From: Burkholderiales bacterium
GTDB lineage: Bacteria > Pseudomonadota > Gammaproteobacteria > Burkholderiales > Casimicrobiaceae
Direction: 5' to 3'
Length of the DNA stretch: 9,828 nt
Assembly: GCA_031283405.1 (NCBI GenBank)
Contig: JAITBX010000038.1
Coordinates: 1 to 9,828 of the forward strand
Part shown: positions 1 through 5,452 of the stretch, in pieces
Numbering within the stretch: position 1 is the stretch's first letter
How the letters are laid out: every line of letters starts with the position of its first letter
Position numbers and translations under genes: made by a program
Notes under the pieces: model-generated
Told to the model about the DNA's origin: nothing
Databases searched by the model: none
What the model saw: the letters and a program-made list of their open reading frames with translations, nothing else

Positions 1-1409
1 TCGATCTTGCCGCGCGTGTTGAAATGCATCTCCATCTCGGTGGTTTCAAAATCGATCGCGCCGCGTTTTTGTCGTTGCTCGAAAAAGCGTTTGTACAATT
101 CGTACAACGTGTCGAGCGACGCTCGCGCTGCTTCCGCCGTTGTTTCCGTTGCTGCCGTTGCCTTTGCAGTTTTCGTTGCAGTTTTCGCTGCCGCTTTTGC
201 TTTCGCCGCAGCTTTCACTTTCAGCGCCGCCGGCGTCACGCCGCGCGACAAATAATTCCACACCTCGGTGTAAGTCAAACGCGCCCGCGAATGGATCACC
301 GCCGGATAAAATTCATAGCGCTCCACAACGCCTTTGGCGGAAACCGCCATGTCGCACGCCATCACCAGCCGATCCACAGCAGGATTCAGCGAACACAGCC
401 CGTTCGACAACGCTTCCGGCAACATCGGAATTACTTGACGCGGAAAATACACCGACGTGCCGCGTTCTCTGGCCGCCTTGTCGAGCGCGCCGCCGTCCTT
501 CACATAGTGCGACACATCGGCAATCGCCACGATCAGCCGGAAGTTTTTTCCGCTTCGTGACGCATAAACCGCATCGTCGAAATCGCGCGCGGTTTCGCCG
601 TCGATCGTCACCAGCGGCAAGTCGCGCAAATCGCGCCGCCCTTTGAGATCGGACGGCTTGACGCTGTCGCCGAGTTTTTCGGCACTGCGCTCGACAGCGT
701 CAGAAAATCGGAACGGCAGCGCATGCTTGCGCAACGCAATGTCGATTTCGATACCGTCAGCGTCCGCCGCGCCCAGAACTTCTTTGATCAGGGCAATCGC
801 TTCGCGCGATGCCGACGGCGGCTCGACAACTTCCACCACCACAATGTCGCCCTCTTTGGCGCCGCCGCGACCTTCCGGCGCCAGCAAAAAATCCTGATTG
901 AGCCGACGATCCTCCGCCACCACAAACCAGACACCGTGCCTCTGATGCAAACGCCCCACAATGTCGCGCTGTCCGCGCTCAAGCACATCAAGAATTTCCG
1001 CGCCGACGCGACCGCGTTCACTCCGAGGCAACCGCTTGGCTGCCACCTTGTCGCCATGCAACGCCTTGAACATCTCCTGCGGCGACAGAAACAAATCGTC
1101 CCCGCCTTTGTCCGGCTTCAAAAAACCGTAACCGTCGGGGTGCCCAAGCACCGTCCCGACCACCACATCGAGCGCCTCCGGCAAACACAACGCGCCCTTG
1201 CGGTTGGCGAACAACACGCCGCGCTTGACCAACTGCGCCAATTCCGCCTTGAACGCCGCCTTGCCGGTCTCGCCGACCTGCAAGCGACCGGCCAGCGCAG
1301 CCGGCAACAGCGGCACGCCGGCCTCGCGGATGGCGTTCAAAATCCGACCTTCGTCGGGCAAAGAGGAAAACGCGCGGCGGGAGGACGGAGATGACGAACG
1401 GGAAGGCAT
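1..1409 (-). CDS. rnr: Ribonuclease R, 5' part (3' end beyond left edge)
   Basis: 3'-to-5' exoribonuclease of the RNB (RNase II/R) family, which degrades structured RNA and takes part in rRNA, tRNA and mRNA quality control in the cytoplasm. I translated the reverse strand by hand from the ATG at 1409; the frame stays open for about 469 codons to the window edge. An N-terminal helix-turn-helix-like region (about residues 18-70) is followed by cold-shock/OB regions (GHPDGYGFLKPD near 90, then the 140-200 region) and the RNB domain. The catalytic signature TIDGETARDFDDAV starts at residue 268 and gives D270, D276, D278 and D279, almost the same numbering as in the E. coli enzyme. A GGAG ribosome site lies 9 bases before the ATG. 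Family members are usually 700-800 residues, so about a third is missing here. Odd feature: an Ala/Lys/Thr-rich stretch at residues 397-430. The gene diverges from the tRNA-Leu gene. Confidence 0.96.
   Translation of the reverse strand, partial: MPSRSSSPSSRRAFSSLPDEGRILNAIREAGVPLLPAALAGRLQVGETGKAAFKAELAQLVKRGVLFANRKGALCLPEALDVVVGTVLGHPDGYGFLKPDKGGDDLFLSPQEMFKALHGDKVAAKRLPRSERGRVGAEILDVLERGQRDIVGRLHQRHGVWFVVAEDRRLNQDFLLAPEGRGGAKEGDIVVVEVVEPPSASREAIALIKEVLGAADADGIEIDIALRKHALPFRFSDAVERSAEKLGDSVKPSDLKGRRDLRDLPLVTIDGETARDFDDAVYASRSGKNFRLIVAIADVSHYVKDGGALDKAARERGTSVYFPRQVIPMLPEALSNGLCSLNPAVDRLVMACDMAVSAKGVVERYEFYPAVIHSRARLTYTEVWNYLSRGVTPAALKVKAAAKAKAAAKTATKTAKATAATETTAEAARASLDTLYELYKRFFEQRQKRGAIDFETTEMEMHFNTRGKI
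120..221 (-). other. Ala/Lys/Thr-rich low-complexity insert inside RNase R
   Basis: Codons 397-430 of rnr encode an almost pure Ala/Lys/Thr run (KVKAAAKAKAAAKTATKTAK and onward) that becomes Thr/Glu-rich before normal sequence resumes at SLDTLYELYKRF. It falls just after the ARLTYTEVWNYL motif, inside the RNB domain, where E. coli RNase R has an ordinary helical stretch. Reading frame is kept, so it is a coding insertion or expansion and not a frameshift. Confidence 0.85.
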
Positions 1410-1426
1410 AAAAATTTACTCCGGCT

Positions 1427-1455
1427 TTGACAAGCGGCGGAACGTCTCGTAAAAT
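1427..1455 (+). promoter_or_regulatory. Sigma70 promoter of the tRNA-Leu/tRNA-Pro unit
   Basis: A perfect -35 box TTGACA (1427-1432), a 17-base spacer and a -10 box TAAAAT (1450-1455). Transcription would start about 1462, six bases before the mature tRNA-Leu. Spacing and box quality are those of a strong stable-RNA promoter. It occupies the divergent gap between rnr and the tRNA. Confidence 0.85.
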
Positions 1456-1467
1456 GCCGATCCTGTT

Positions 1468-1552
1468 GCCCAGATGGCGAAATTGGTAGACGCGCTAGTT
1501 TCAGGTACTAGTGGGGAGACCCTTGGAGGTTCGAGTCCTCTTCTGGGCACCA
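1468..1552 (+). tRNA. tRNA-Leu (anticodon CAG)
   Basis: Folds as a class II tRNA. The acceptor arms GCCCAGA and TCTGGGC pair fully, followed by discriminator A and an encoded CCA. The anticodon stem CTAGT/ACTAG closes the loop TTCAGGT, giving anticodon CAG, which reads CUG. A long variable arm and the T-arm sequence GGTTCGAGTCC are present. It is first in a two-tRNA transcript with tRNA-Pro 28 bases downstream. Confidence 0.97.
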
Positions 1553-1580
1553 TCATTGCACAATTCATTGTGCCCTCGGT

Positions 1581-1657
1581 CGGGGCGTAGCGCAGCCTGG
1601 TAGCGCACCTGCATGGGGTGCAGGGGGTCGGAAGTTCGAATCTTCTCGCCCCGACCA
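1581..1657 (+). tRNA. tRNA-Pro (anticodon GGG)
   Basis: 77-base class I tRNA with encoded CCA. Acceptor arms CGGGGCG and CGCCCCG pair fully. The anticodon stem CCTGC/GCAGG closes loop ATGGGGT, anticodon GGG, reading CCC and CCU. The T arm contains AAGTTCGAATCTT. It has no promoter of its own in the 28-base gap, so it is probably cotranscribed with tRNA-Leu. I see no convincing terminator before the convergent tRNA-Ser. Confidence 0.97.
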
Positions 1658-1725
1658 CCTCGGATATGGGAATCTGAAAAATTGAAATCACCGCGCCAGT
1701 TCACTTTGCTTTGGCTAAAACAGGC

Positions 1726-1816
1726 TGGCGGAGGGAGCGGGATTCGAACCCGCGTTAGGGTATTACCCTAAACACGCTTTCCAGGCGTGCGACTTAAACC
1801 GCTCATCCATCCCTCC
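1726..1816 (-). tRNA. tRNA-Ser (anticodon GGA)
   Basis: 91-base class II tRNA on the minus strand with encoded CCA. Acceptor arms GGAGGGA and TCCCTCC pair fully, with discriminator G as expected for serine. The anticodon stem CACGC/GCGTG closes loop CTGGAAA, giving GGA, which reads UCC and UCU. The long variable arm (TTAGGGTAATACCCTAA) is the serine hallmark. It converges on the tRNA-Leu/Pro unit with only 68 bases between the 3' ends. Confidence 0.97.
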
Positions 1817-1828
1817 GGCAAGGGCGTG

Positions 1829-1834
1829 ATTGTA
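1829..1834 (-). promoter_or_regulatory. Probable -10 box of tRNA-Ser
   Basis: TACAAT on the minus strand, about 13 bases before the mature tRNA-Ser 5' end; it differs from TATAAT at one base. I could not find a good -35 box 16-18 bases further upstream, so only the -10 element is claimed. Confidence 0.5.
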
Positions 1835-1877
1835 CCCCAAAACCGGCCATGCCCCTCGAAAACGCGATACGATAATG

Positions 1878-1906
1878 TTGTTGCGTCGATTCGACGGGTT
1901 TGTAAT
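1878..1906 (+). promoter_or_regulatory. Possible promoter with a palindrome in its spacer
   Basis: TTGTTG (1878-1883) and TGTAAT (1901-1906) are 17 bases apart and could drive the membrane protein/glycosyltransferase pair. Within the spacer, CGTCGA-T-TCGACG (1884-1896) is a perfect six-base palindrome around a single T, placed where a repressor or spacer-binding regulator could act. The -35 match is only fair, so the call is tentative. Confidence 0.35.
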
Positions 1907-1989
1907 CAGCGTGAGAACAAGGCGCAAAGCCGAAGACAGCGCTGAACGCACGGCGAGGCGAAGCAACGCAGTTATCACGTTGATTACAA
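1900..1989. repeat. Long imperfect inverted repeat upstream of the membrane protein gene
   Basis: Two 19-base arms at 1900-1918 (TTGTAATCAGCGTGAGAAC) and 1971-1989 match in inverted orientation at 17 of 19 positions, around a 52-base centre that itself holds CAGCGCTG, an eight-base palindrome. The layout resembles a small dispersed palindromic element. From memory its centre looks like the intergenic repeats of Neisseria relatives, but I cannot confirm this. The right arm ends 12 bases before the next ATG and reaches into the likely AAGG ribosome site. Confidence 0.7.
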
Positions 1990-2001
1990 GGCCGAATCTT
2001 C

Positions 2002-2367
2002 ATGGAAAAACAACTTGCCGCTTATTTGTTGCTGATTTCCACGGCTCTCGCCGACATGGAAAATCATCCCGATCCCGAACGTCTTCGGCGGCTCATCGCT
2101 TTTCACGAGCAACAAACCGCCGCGTTTCAACATGAGCGATTGATTCATCTTCTGGTGACTTTCTTTTTCGGCGGCTTGCTGCTTTGCAGCTTCACCGGAA
2201 CACTGCTTCTGCCGAGTTGGCCGTTTTTTGCGCTCGATCTCTTGTTGGCAATCACCTTGCTGTTTTACATCAAGCACTATTTCTTTCTGGAAAACAACGT
2301 CCAGAAACTTTACCCGATCACCGAAGCGTTGTACCGGCAGCTTGACGCTGCCGGCGCGCCTTCCTGA
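2002..2367 (+). CDS. Small two-helix membrane protein of unknown function
   Basis: I do not recognise this 121-residue protein. A soluble, charged N-terminal part (residues 1-46, probably helical, with MENHPDPERLRRLIAFHEQQ) is followed by two hydrophobic segments, about 47-69 and 74-95, joined by a short LPSWP turn, then a short charged C-terminus. No signal peptide is seen. The ribosome site is weak: AAGG about ten bases before the ATG, at the edge of the long inverted repeat. Its TGA overlaps the ATG of the glycosyltransferase by one base (TGATG), so the two are translationally coupled. A role in membrane anchoring or assembly of that enzyme is an inference from position only. Confidence 0.8.
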   Translation: MEKQLAAYLLLISTALADMENHPDPERLRRLIAFHEQQTAAFQHERLIHLLVTFFFGGLLLCSFTGTLLLPSWPFFALDLLLAITLLFYIKHYFFLENNVQKLYPITEALYRQLDAAGAPS

Positions 2368-3320
2368 TGCCTTTGATGGATAACGCCGCTTCATCGACCG
2401 TCGCCATTTTGCTCTGCACTTATCAGGGCGAAACTTTTTTGGCGCAGCAGTTGGATTCGATTGCCCGTCAGACGCATCGTCACTGGACACTCTACGTTTC
2501 CGACGACGGCTCGACCGATCGCACCCGCGCTATTCTCGAAGATTATCAATCGCGGTGGCGAACCGAGTATCGCGTTGATCGTCTGCACATCATCGACGGC
2601 CCGCAGCGTGGTTACTGCGCCAATTTTCTGACGCTGCTGTGTCGAGACGATATTCGCGCCGATGGCTACGCTTACTGCGATCAGGACGATATTTGGGAGC
2701 CGGACAAACTGGAGCGCGCGTTGACTTTTCTCTCGCCGTTCTCTGCCGCAAAGCCCGCGCTCTACGCTTCGCGCACGCAGTTGATCGACGAAGCCGATGC
2801 GCCACTCGGTTTCTCGCCGTGCTTCACGCGACCGCCCGCCTTCGCCAACGCGCTCGTTCAAAACATCGGCGGCGGCAACACGATGGTGTTCAATGATGGC
2901 GCGCGTCAGTTATTGAAAAGCGTCGGCGCCGTCGATGTTCCGGTGCACGATTGGTGGACTTATCTCGTCGTCAGCGGCAGCGGCGGCACTGTACATTATG
3001 ATCCCCATTCGAGCGTGCAATACCGTCAGCACGCAAAAAATCAGATCGGCAGCAACCTCGGTTTAACCGCCCGCTTCATCCGCGCCCGCATGTTGCTTGA
3101 AGGGCGTTTCAAAACATGGAACACGCAAAATCTGGCTGCGCTCTCGATTTTGCGTTCCCGACTCGCGCCGGAAAATCAAAAAACACTGGCCACTTTCGCC
3201 GCCGTTCGCAGCGACAGCTTGTTTACCCGCCTCAAAGCGTTGCGCAAAAGCGGCGTCTATCGGCAAACTTTCATAGGGAATCTGGGGCTGTTCGTCGCGG
3301 CGTGCTTGGGAAAGTTGTAA
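2367..3320 (+). CDS. Glycosyltransferase family 2 (GT-A fold), rhamnosyltransferase-like
   Basis: Transfers a sugar from a nucleotide-sugar donor, probably to a surface polysaccharide or O-antigen; donor and acceptor cannot be told from sequence. 317 residues. The GT-A fold starts with VAILLCTYQGETFLAQQLDS (residues 12-31). The nucleotide-binding acidic pair is in SDDGSTD (D46-D47), and the DxD-type metal site is DQDDIW (105-110). Then come QNIGGGN (165-171), the acceptor-side motif HDWW (194-197), and YRQHAKNQIG (219-228), the last typical of the rhamnosyltransferase-like branch. No membrane helix is evident. The start overlaps the upstream membrane gene; a second ATG three codons later is possible. 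A broken copy of its last 40 codons lies at 5242-5370. Confidence 0.9.
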   Translation: MPLMDNAASSTVAILLCTYQGETFLAQQLDSIARQTHRHWTLYVSDDGSTDRTRAILEDYQSRWRTEYRVDRLHIIDGPQRGYCANFLTLLCRDDIRADGYAYCDQDDIWEPDKLERALTFLSPFSAAKPALYASRTQLIDEADAPLGFSPCFTRPPAFANALVQNIGGGNTMVFNDGARQLLKSVGAVDVPVHDWWTYLVVSGSGGTVHYDPHSSVQYRQHAKNQIGSNLGLTARFIRARMLLEGRFKTWNTQNLAALSILRSRLAPENQKTLATFAAVRSDSLFTRLKALRKSGVYRQTFIGNLGLFVAACLGKL

Positions 3321-3383
3321 GTTTCTTCGACGGCATCGCCGGCGTCGAGTCAGAACGTTCCTGGTTTGGATGATTGCATTTCC

Positions 3384-3417
3384 GGATTGCTTCGTCGCGT
3401 CGCTTCTCGCAATGGCA
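3384..3417. repeat. Dispersed intergenic palindromic repeat copy
   Basis: A repeat-like unit bounded by GGATTGC and its near mirror GCAATGG, with a CGTCGCGTCGC core. I recognise the general form (CATTGCGAG...GAAGCAATCC on the reverse strand) as one widely scattered between genes in many bacterial genomes. It lies in the 139-base gap between the convergent glycosyltransferase and methyltransferase ends; the rest of the gap shows nothing else I can name. No second full copy is in the window. Confidence 0.55.
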
Positions 3418-3459
3418 GAATAGGAAATGTCGTGAGCGAACACCGTACCTTATTTCGGA

Positions 3460-4260
3460 TCAACCTTTCCGCGCCAAGAGCGGAATGCCGAAAGGCTTCG
3501 GCCAATAAATGCCGTATTTGAACGCCGGCTCGTTGTGGACTCTGATGTCCGTGAACCCGGCCTCGCGCAAATTTTTCATCAGCGCTTCCAGTGAAAACAA
3601 GCGCATTTCCAGAGTCGCGCCCGAGCCGCCATGAAAGACAAGATTCGAATACCGCTCTGTTTCACCGTTCGCGTTTTTGTTGAGCAAAGCCCATTCGCCG
3701 GACGATTCTTTTTGCACGGAAAATTCATTCAACACGGGGAAGTGTTCCTCAGTTTCGCCCGCCATTTTGTAGGGAACCGAAAAGATGAGGCTGCCGCCGG
3801 GCTTGATGATTTTGCACAGATTGTCGAAAGCGGGCTGGATCGGTGAAAGAACGTGCTCGAACACGTCGGAAGAAATCACGAAATCGAATTTATCATGATC
3901 GCTTTCCTCGATCTTCGTGATGTCGAAAAAAGGCTCCTGATGGTAATAAGTGTTCTCGTAGGAAAATGCTGCGCTCAACGGCGAGGCATAGCAGGACGCA
4001 TCGCTCATGCCCATTCCCGTGATCTTTTTGTTTCTCTTGAAATCGGGAAGCGGAATGATTTCGTTGTACAAAAGAGCGCTCAGTATCGCCATCAACGACC
4101 TGAAACGCACCACCGATCCGCACCAGAAACAAGCGCCGCCCTCGCGTTGCAATTCGTCGATTCCCAAGACGTTTTTATGGCCGCAGATATTGCACTCAAA
4201 GCACAACTTCCCGGGCAATGGGTTGAATCTGTTTTTCAGCGAAGAGAGCCGGCTTTTCAT
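3460..4260 (-). CDS. Zinc-ribbon class I SAM-dependent methyltransferase
   Basis: 266 residues. An N-terminal Cys cluster, CNIC (residues 23-26) and CFWC (44-47), should form a zinc ribbon. The Rossmann methyltransferase core follows: KFDFVISSDVFEHV (124-137) is the motif II region with the E-H pair found in methyltransferases of the Methyltransf_11/23 type, and IIKPGGSLIFSVPY (151-164) is motif III. Motif I is degenerate: ITGMGMSDASCY stands where the glycine-rich SAM loop is expected. Substrate unknown; similar proteins often modify sugars or lipids in polysaccharide clusters, which fits the nearby glycosyltransferase. It is last in a three-gene operon, and its ATG overlaps the nuclease stop by one base (TAATG). 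The ATG has no strong ribosome site, consistent with coupled translation. Confidence 0.85.
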   Translation of the reverse strand: MKSRLSSLKNRFNPLPGKLCFECNICGHKNVLGIDELQREGGACFWCGSVVRFRSLMAILSALLYNEIIPLPDFKRNKKITGMGMSDASCYASPLSAAFSYENTYYHQEPFFDITKIEESDHDKFDFVISSDVFEHVLSPIQPAFDNLCKIIKPGGSLIFSVPYKMAGETEEHFPVLNEFSVQKESSGEWALLNKNANGETERYSNLVFHGGSGATLEMRLFSLEALMKNLREAGFTDIRVHNEPAFKYGIYWPKPFGIPLLARKG

Positions 4261-4781
4261 TATTTTTTGATTCTAACATCTTTGCCCGCTGATGCCTGAT
4301 GCTCTTTTCGCCTGTATTCCCACGGCGGCGTCGGCTTCTTGCCCGCCCACAGTCCGCGTTTCGCTCGCTGCGCGTCTTTCTGCAGAGCGTACAAGCTGCG
4401 ATCAGTGACGTAGTGATCGTAAACCCACGCCATGCCGCGCCGCACTTGTTCGGCGTTGACGTCCTTACCGTTGCAGGTCACACGAGCGAGAGTACGTCCA
4501 TAATCGTCAGGATTTTTCTGCCGCTTGAGCGTGGCTTGTTTGCCGTAGCACATAGCAGACAGCGACTCTTTTGCCCGCCTTCCAAAGGCTTGCCCGATCT
4601 CCGGCGCGTCGATCTCCGCCAAGCGCACGCGCTCCATTCGTTTTTTTTCACATCGCACCAACAACGTGTCGCCGTCGGCGATTCCGACGACTTTGCAGGA
4701 CGCTGCGGCGTGGGCAAAGGGCGCGGTCAGCAAGAGAAGCAAAAGCAACGAAGCTGAGAACGAAAGCGGTTTGACGATCAT
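4260..4781 (-). CDS. Secreted thermonuclease (staphylococcal nuclease family), copy 1
   Basis: 173 residues; a calcium-dependent sugar-nonspecific endonuclease of the SNase/OB-fold family, probably exported to the periplasm or outside. The signal peptide is clear: MIVKP, a Leu-rich core (residues 12-18), then a likely cut at AHA-AA near 24-26. In the mature part, IADGDTL (34-40) supplies the metal-binding Asp. RVRLAEIDAPE (51-61) holds catalytic R53, metal-binding D58 and general base E61. GRTLARV (95-101) holds catalytic R96. The AEQVRRGMAWVY segment (110-121) is also family-typical. The ATG overlaps the upstream stop by four bases (ATGA); an in-frame TTG at 4820 is possible but unnecessary. 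Middle gene of a coupled operon, and a close paralogue of the nuclease at 6581-7228. Confidence 0.93.
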   Translation of the reverse strand: MIVKPLSFSASLLLLLLLTAPFAHAAASCKVVGIADGDTLLVRCEKKRMERVRLAEIDAPEIGQAFGRRAKESLSAMCYGKQATLKRQKNPDDYGRTLARVTCNGKDVNAEQVRRGMAWVYDHYVTDRSLYALQKDAQRAKRGLWAGKKPTPPWEYRRKEHQASAGKDVRIKK

Positions 4782-5203
4782 TGTGTTTCCTTGTGTTGCG
4801 CCGTATCCTTTGCTTGCCAAATAATGAAAGCGCCTTCCATCGCAGCAGAGGCTTTAATGATGGCGTTGAAGGTTGTGTCGGATTTGTAGCCGCTGATGTG
4901 TTCGCAAAAGCCGTCAACGAACAATGCTGTTCCTCCCACCGCGTCATTCGAAATACGAAGCAAATTGTCTTCGTTGCCGACGTACCAATAGGGAAAAGGC
5001 AAAAACGCATCTTCGATACAAACGGCAATCATCTCAATTTCATCCCACGCGATCGTTTGCTTGATCTGGCCTTTGACGAACAAACTGACGCCTCGCTCAT
5101 CGAAGGCCACGGAGATGGGTGACGACGACCCATGGCGCAACGCCTTGGCCGGCATTTCATTCTTTTCTGCCCTCGACAAAAAACGCCGGAAGAAATTGAA
5201 CAT
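4778..5203 (-). CDS. Unknown protein, PH-like beta-rich domain
   Basis: 141 residues, not a family I can name. It begins with a basic stretch (MFNFFRRFLSRAEKNEMPAK). Then come alternating hydrophobic strands: ISVAFDERGVSLFVKGQIKQ, TIAWDEIEMIAVCIEDAF, an aromatic LPFPYWYVG loop and a DGFCEHISGY turn before a final helix. The order (strand, W-D-E-I strand, domain-end helix) is like short bacterial PH-like proteins, but this is pattern reading only. There is no signal peptide or membrane helix, so it is probably cytoplasmic. The ATG at 5203 was chosen because GGAG (5210-5213) lies six bases upstream; the frame extends another 76 codons, but that part runs antisense through a glycosyltransferase remnant. 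It is first in the operon, with a four-base overlap to the nuclease. Confidence 0.75.
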   Translation of the reverse strand: MFNFFRRFLSRAEKNEMPAKALRHGSSSPISVAFDERGVSLFVKGQIKQTIAWDEIEMIAVCIEDAFLPFPYWYVGNEDNLLRISNDAVGGTALFVDGFCEHISGYKSDTTFNAIIKASAAMEGAFIIWQAKDTAQHKETQ

Positions 5204-5209
5204 ATAAAA

Positions 5210-5213
5210 CTCC
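5210..5213 (-). promoter_or_regulatory. Ribosome-binding site deciding the start at 5203
   Basis: GGAG on the minus strand, six bases before ATG 5203. It supports the short form of the PH-like protein over the longer frame opening at 5431. Confidence 0.65.
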
Positions 5214-5220
5214 GTAGCCA

Positions 5221-5244
5221 ATGATGAAGCATAACCCAGCCTAC
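5221..5244. repeat. Fragment of a dispersed repeat at the glycosyltransferase-remnant junction
   Basis: On the minus strand GTAGGCTGGGTTATGCTTCA resembles the scattered GTAGGTTGGGTT-type intergenic repeat I know from many proteobacteria. It ends within two or three bases of where similarity to the glycosyltransferase begins, so it marks the breakpoint. Assigned by eye only. Confidence 0.4.
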
Positions 5245-5370
5245 CGCGCTGCCGTTCGCAACGATCATTTATTCGCTCGCCTCGCCGCGCTGCGTCGCAG
5301 TGGCGTTTACCGGCAAACGTTCGGAGGAAATCTGGGGTTGTTCGTTGCGGCGCTGGCGGGGAAGTTATGA
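5242..5370 (+). pseudogene. Remnant of a second family-2 glycosyltransferase (C-terminus only)
   Basis: 43 codons ending in TGA encode AAVRNDHLFARLAALRRSGV followed by YRQTFGGNLGLFVAALAGKL. This matches the last 40 residues of the intact glycosyltransferase (2367-3320) at about 32 of 40 positions, including an almost identical final SGVYRQTF-GNLGLFVAA-GKL block. Everything upstream, including the catalytic GT-A domain, is missing; similarity stops abruptly at about 5245. An in-frame ATG at 5221 would give a 49-residue peptide, but I see no ribosome site, so it is probably not expressed. The roughly 20% protein divergence points to an old paralogue, not a recent copy. It runs antisense to the region just upstream of the PH-like gene. 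Confidence 0.85.
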
Positions 5371-5387
5371 AATCGAACAACCGAAAT

Positions 5388-5414
5388 AAGTTGGAGTGCG
5401 CGTAGCGAACCCAG
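5388..5414. repeat. Fragment of a dispersed repeat after the glycosyltransferase remnant
   Basis: GTTGGAGTGCGCGTAGCGAA followed by CCCAGC, with partly mirrored ends, looks like a degraded copy of a scattered GGTTGGGGTG...GCGAACCCCAAC element. It lies between the remnant stop and the end of the transporter gene. Assigned by eye only. Confidence 0.4.
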
Positions 5415-5452
5415 CTAAATGAAACTATCACGCTTTCAGTTTGTGTTTAGCG

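Noticed and set aside
24..1394. Long open frames on the plus strand across 24-1394
   Set aside because: They run antisense to rnr, whose own translation carries clear RNase R motifs; the plus-strand products are Arg/His-rich with no recognisable domain.
1416..1704. Minus-strand frames across the tRNA-Leu/tRNA-Pro genes
   Set aside because: These are translations of the antisense of two well-folded tRNA genes, a common false call.
3327..3348. Hairpin TCGACG...CGTCGA after the glycosyltransferase
   Set aside because: Only a six-base stem with a ten-base loop and no T-run on either side; not a convincing terminator.
4782..4820. Longer nuclease copy 1 from a TTG at 4820
   Set aside because: The ATG at 4781 gives a standard signal peptide and a classic ATGA overlap; the extension would spoil the signal peptide.
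3460..5370. Transposon or genomic island bounded by the two glycosyltransferase tails
   Set aside because: No transposase, integrase, terminal inverted repeats or target duplication could be found; only the direct repeat itself is supported.
5204..5431. 76-codon N-terminal extension of the PH-like protein
   Set aside because: It is antisense to the glycosyltransferase remnant and repeat fragments, and a good ribosome site supports the ATG at 5203.
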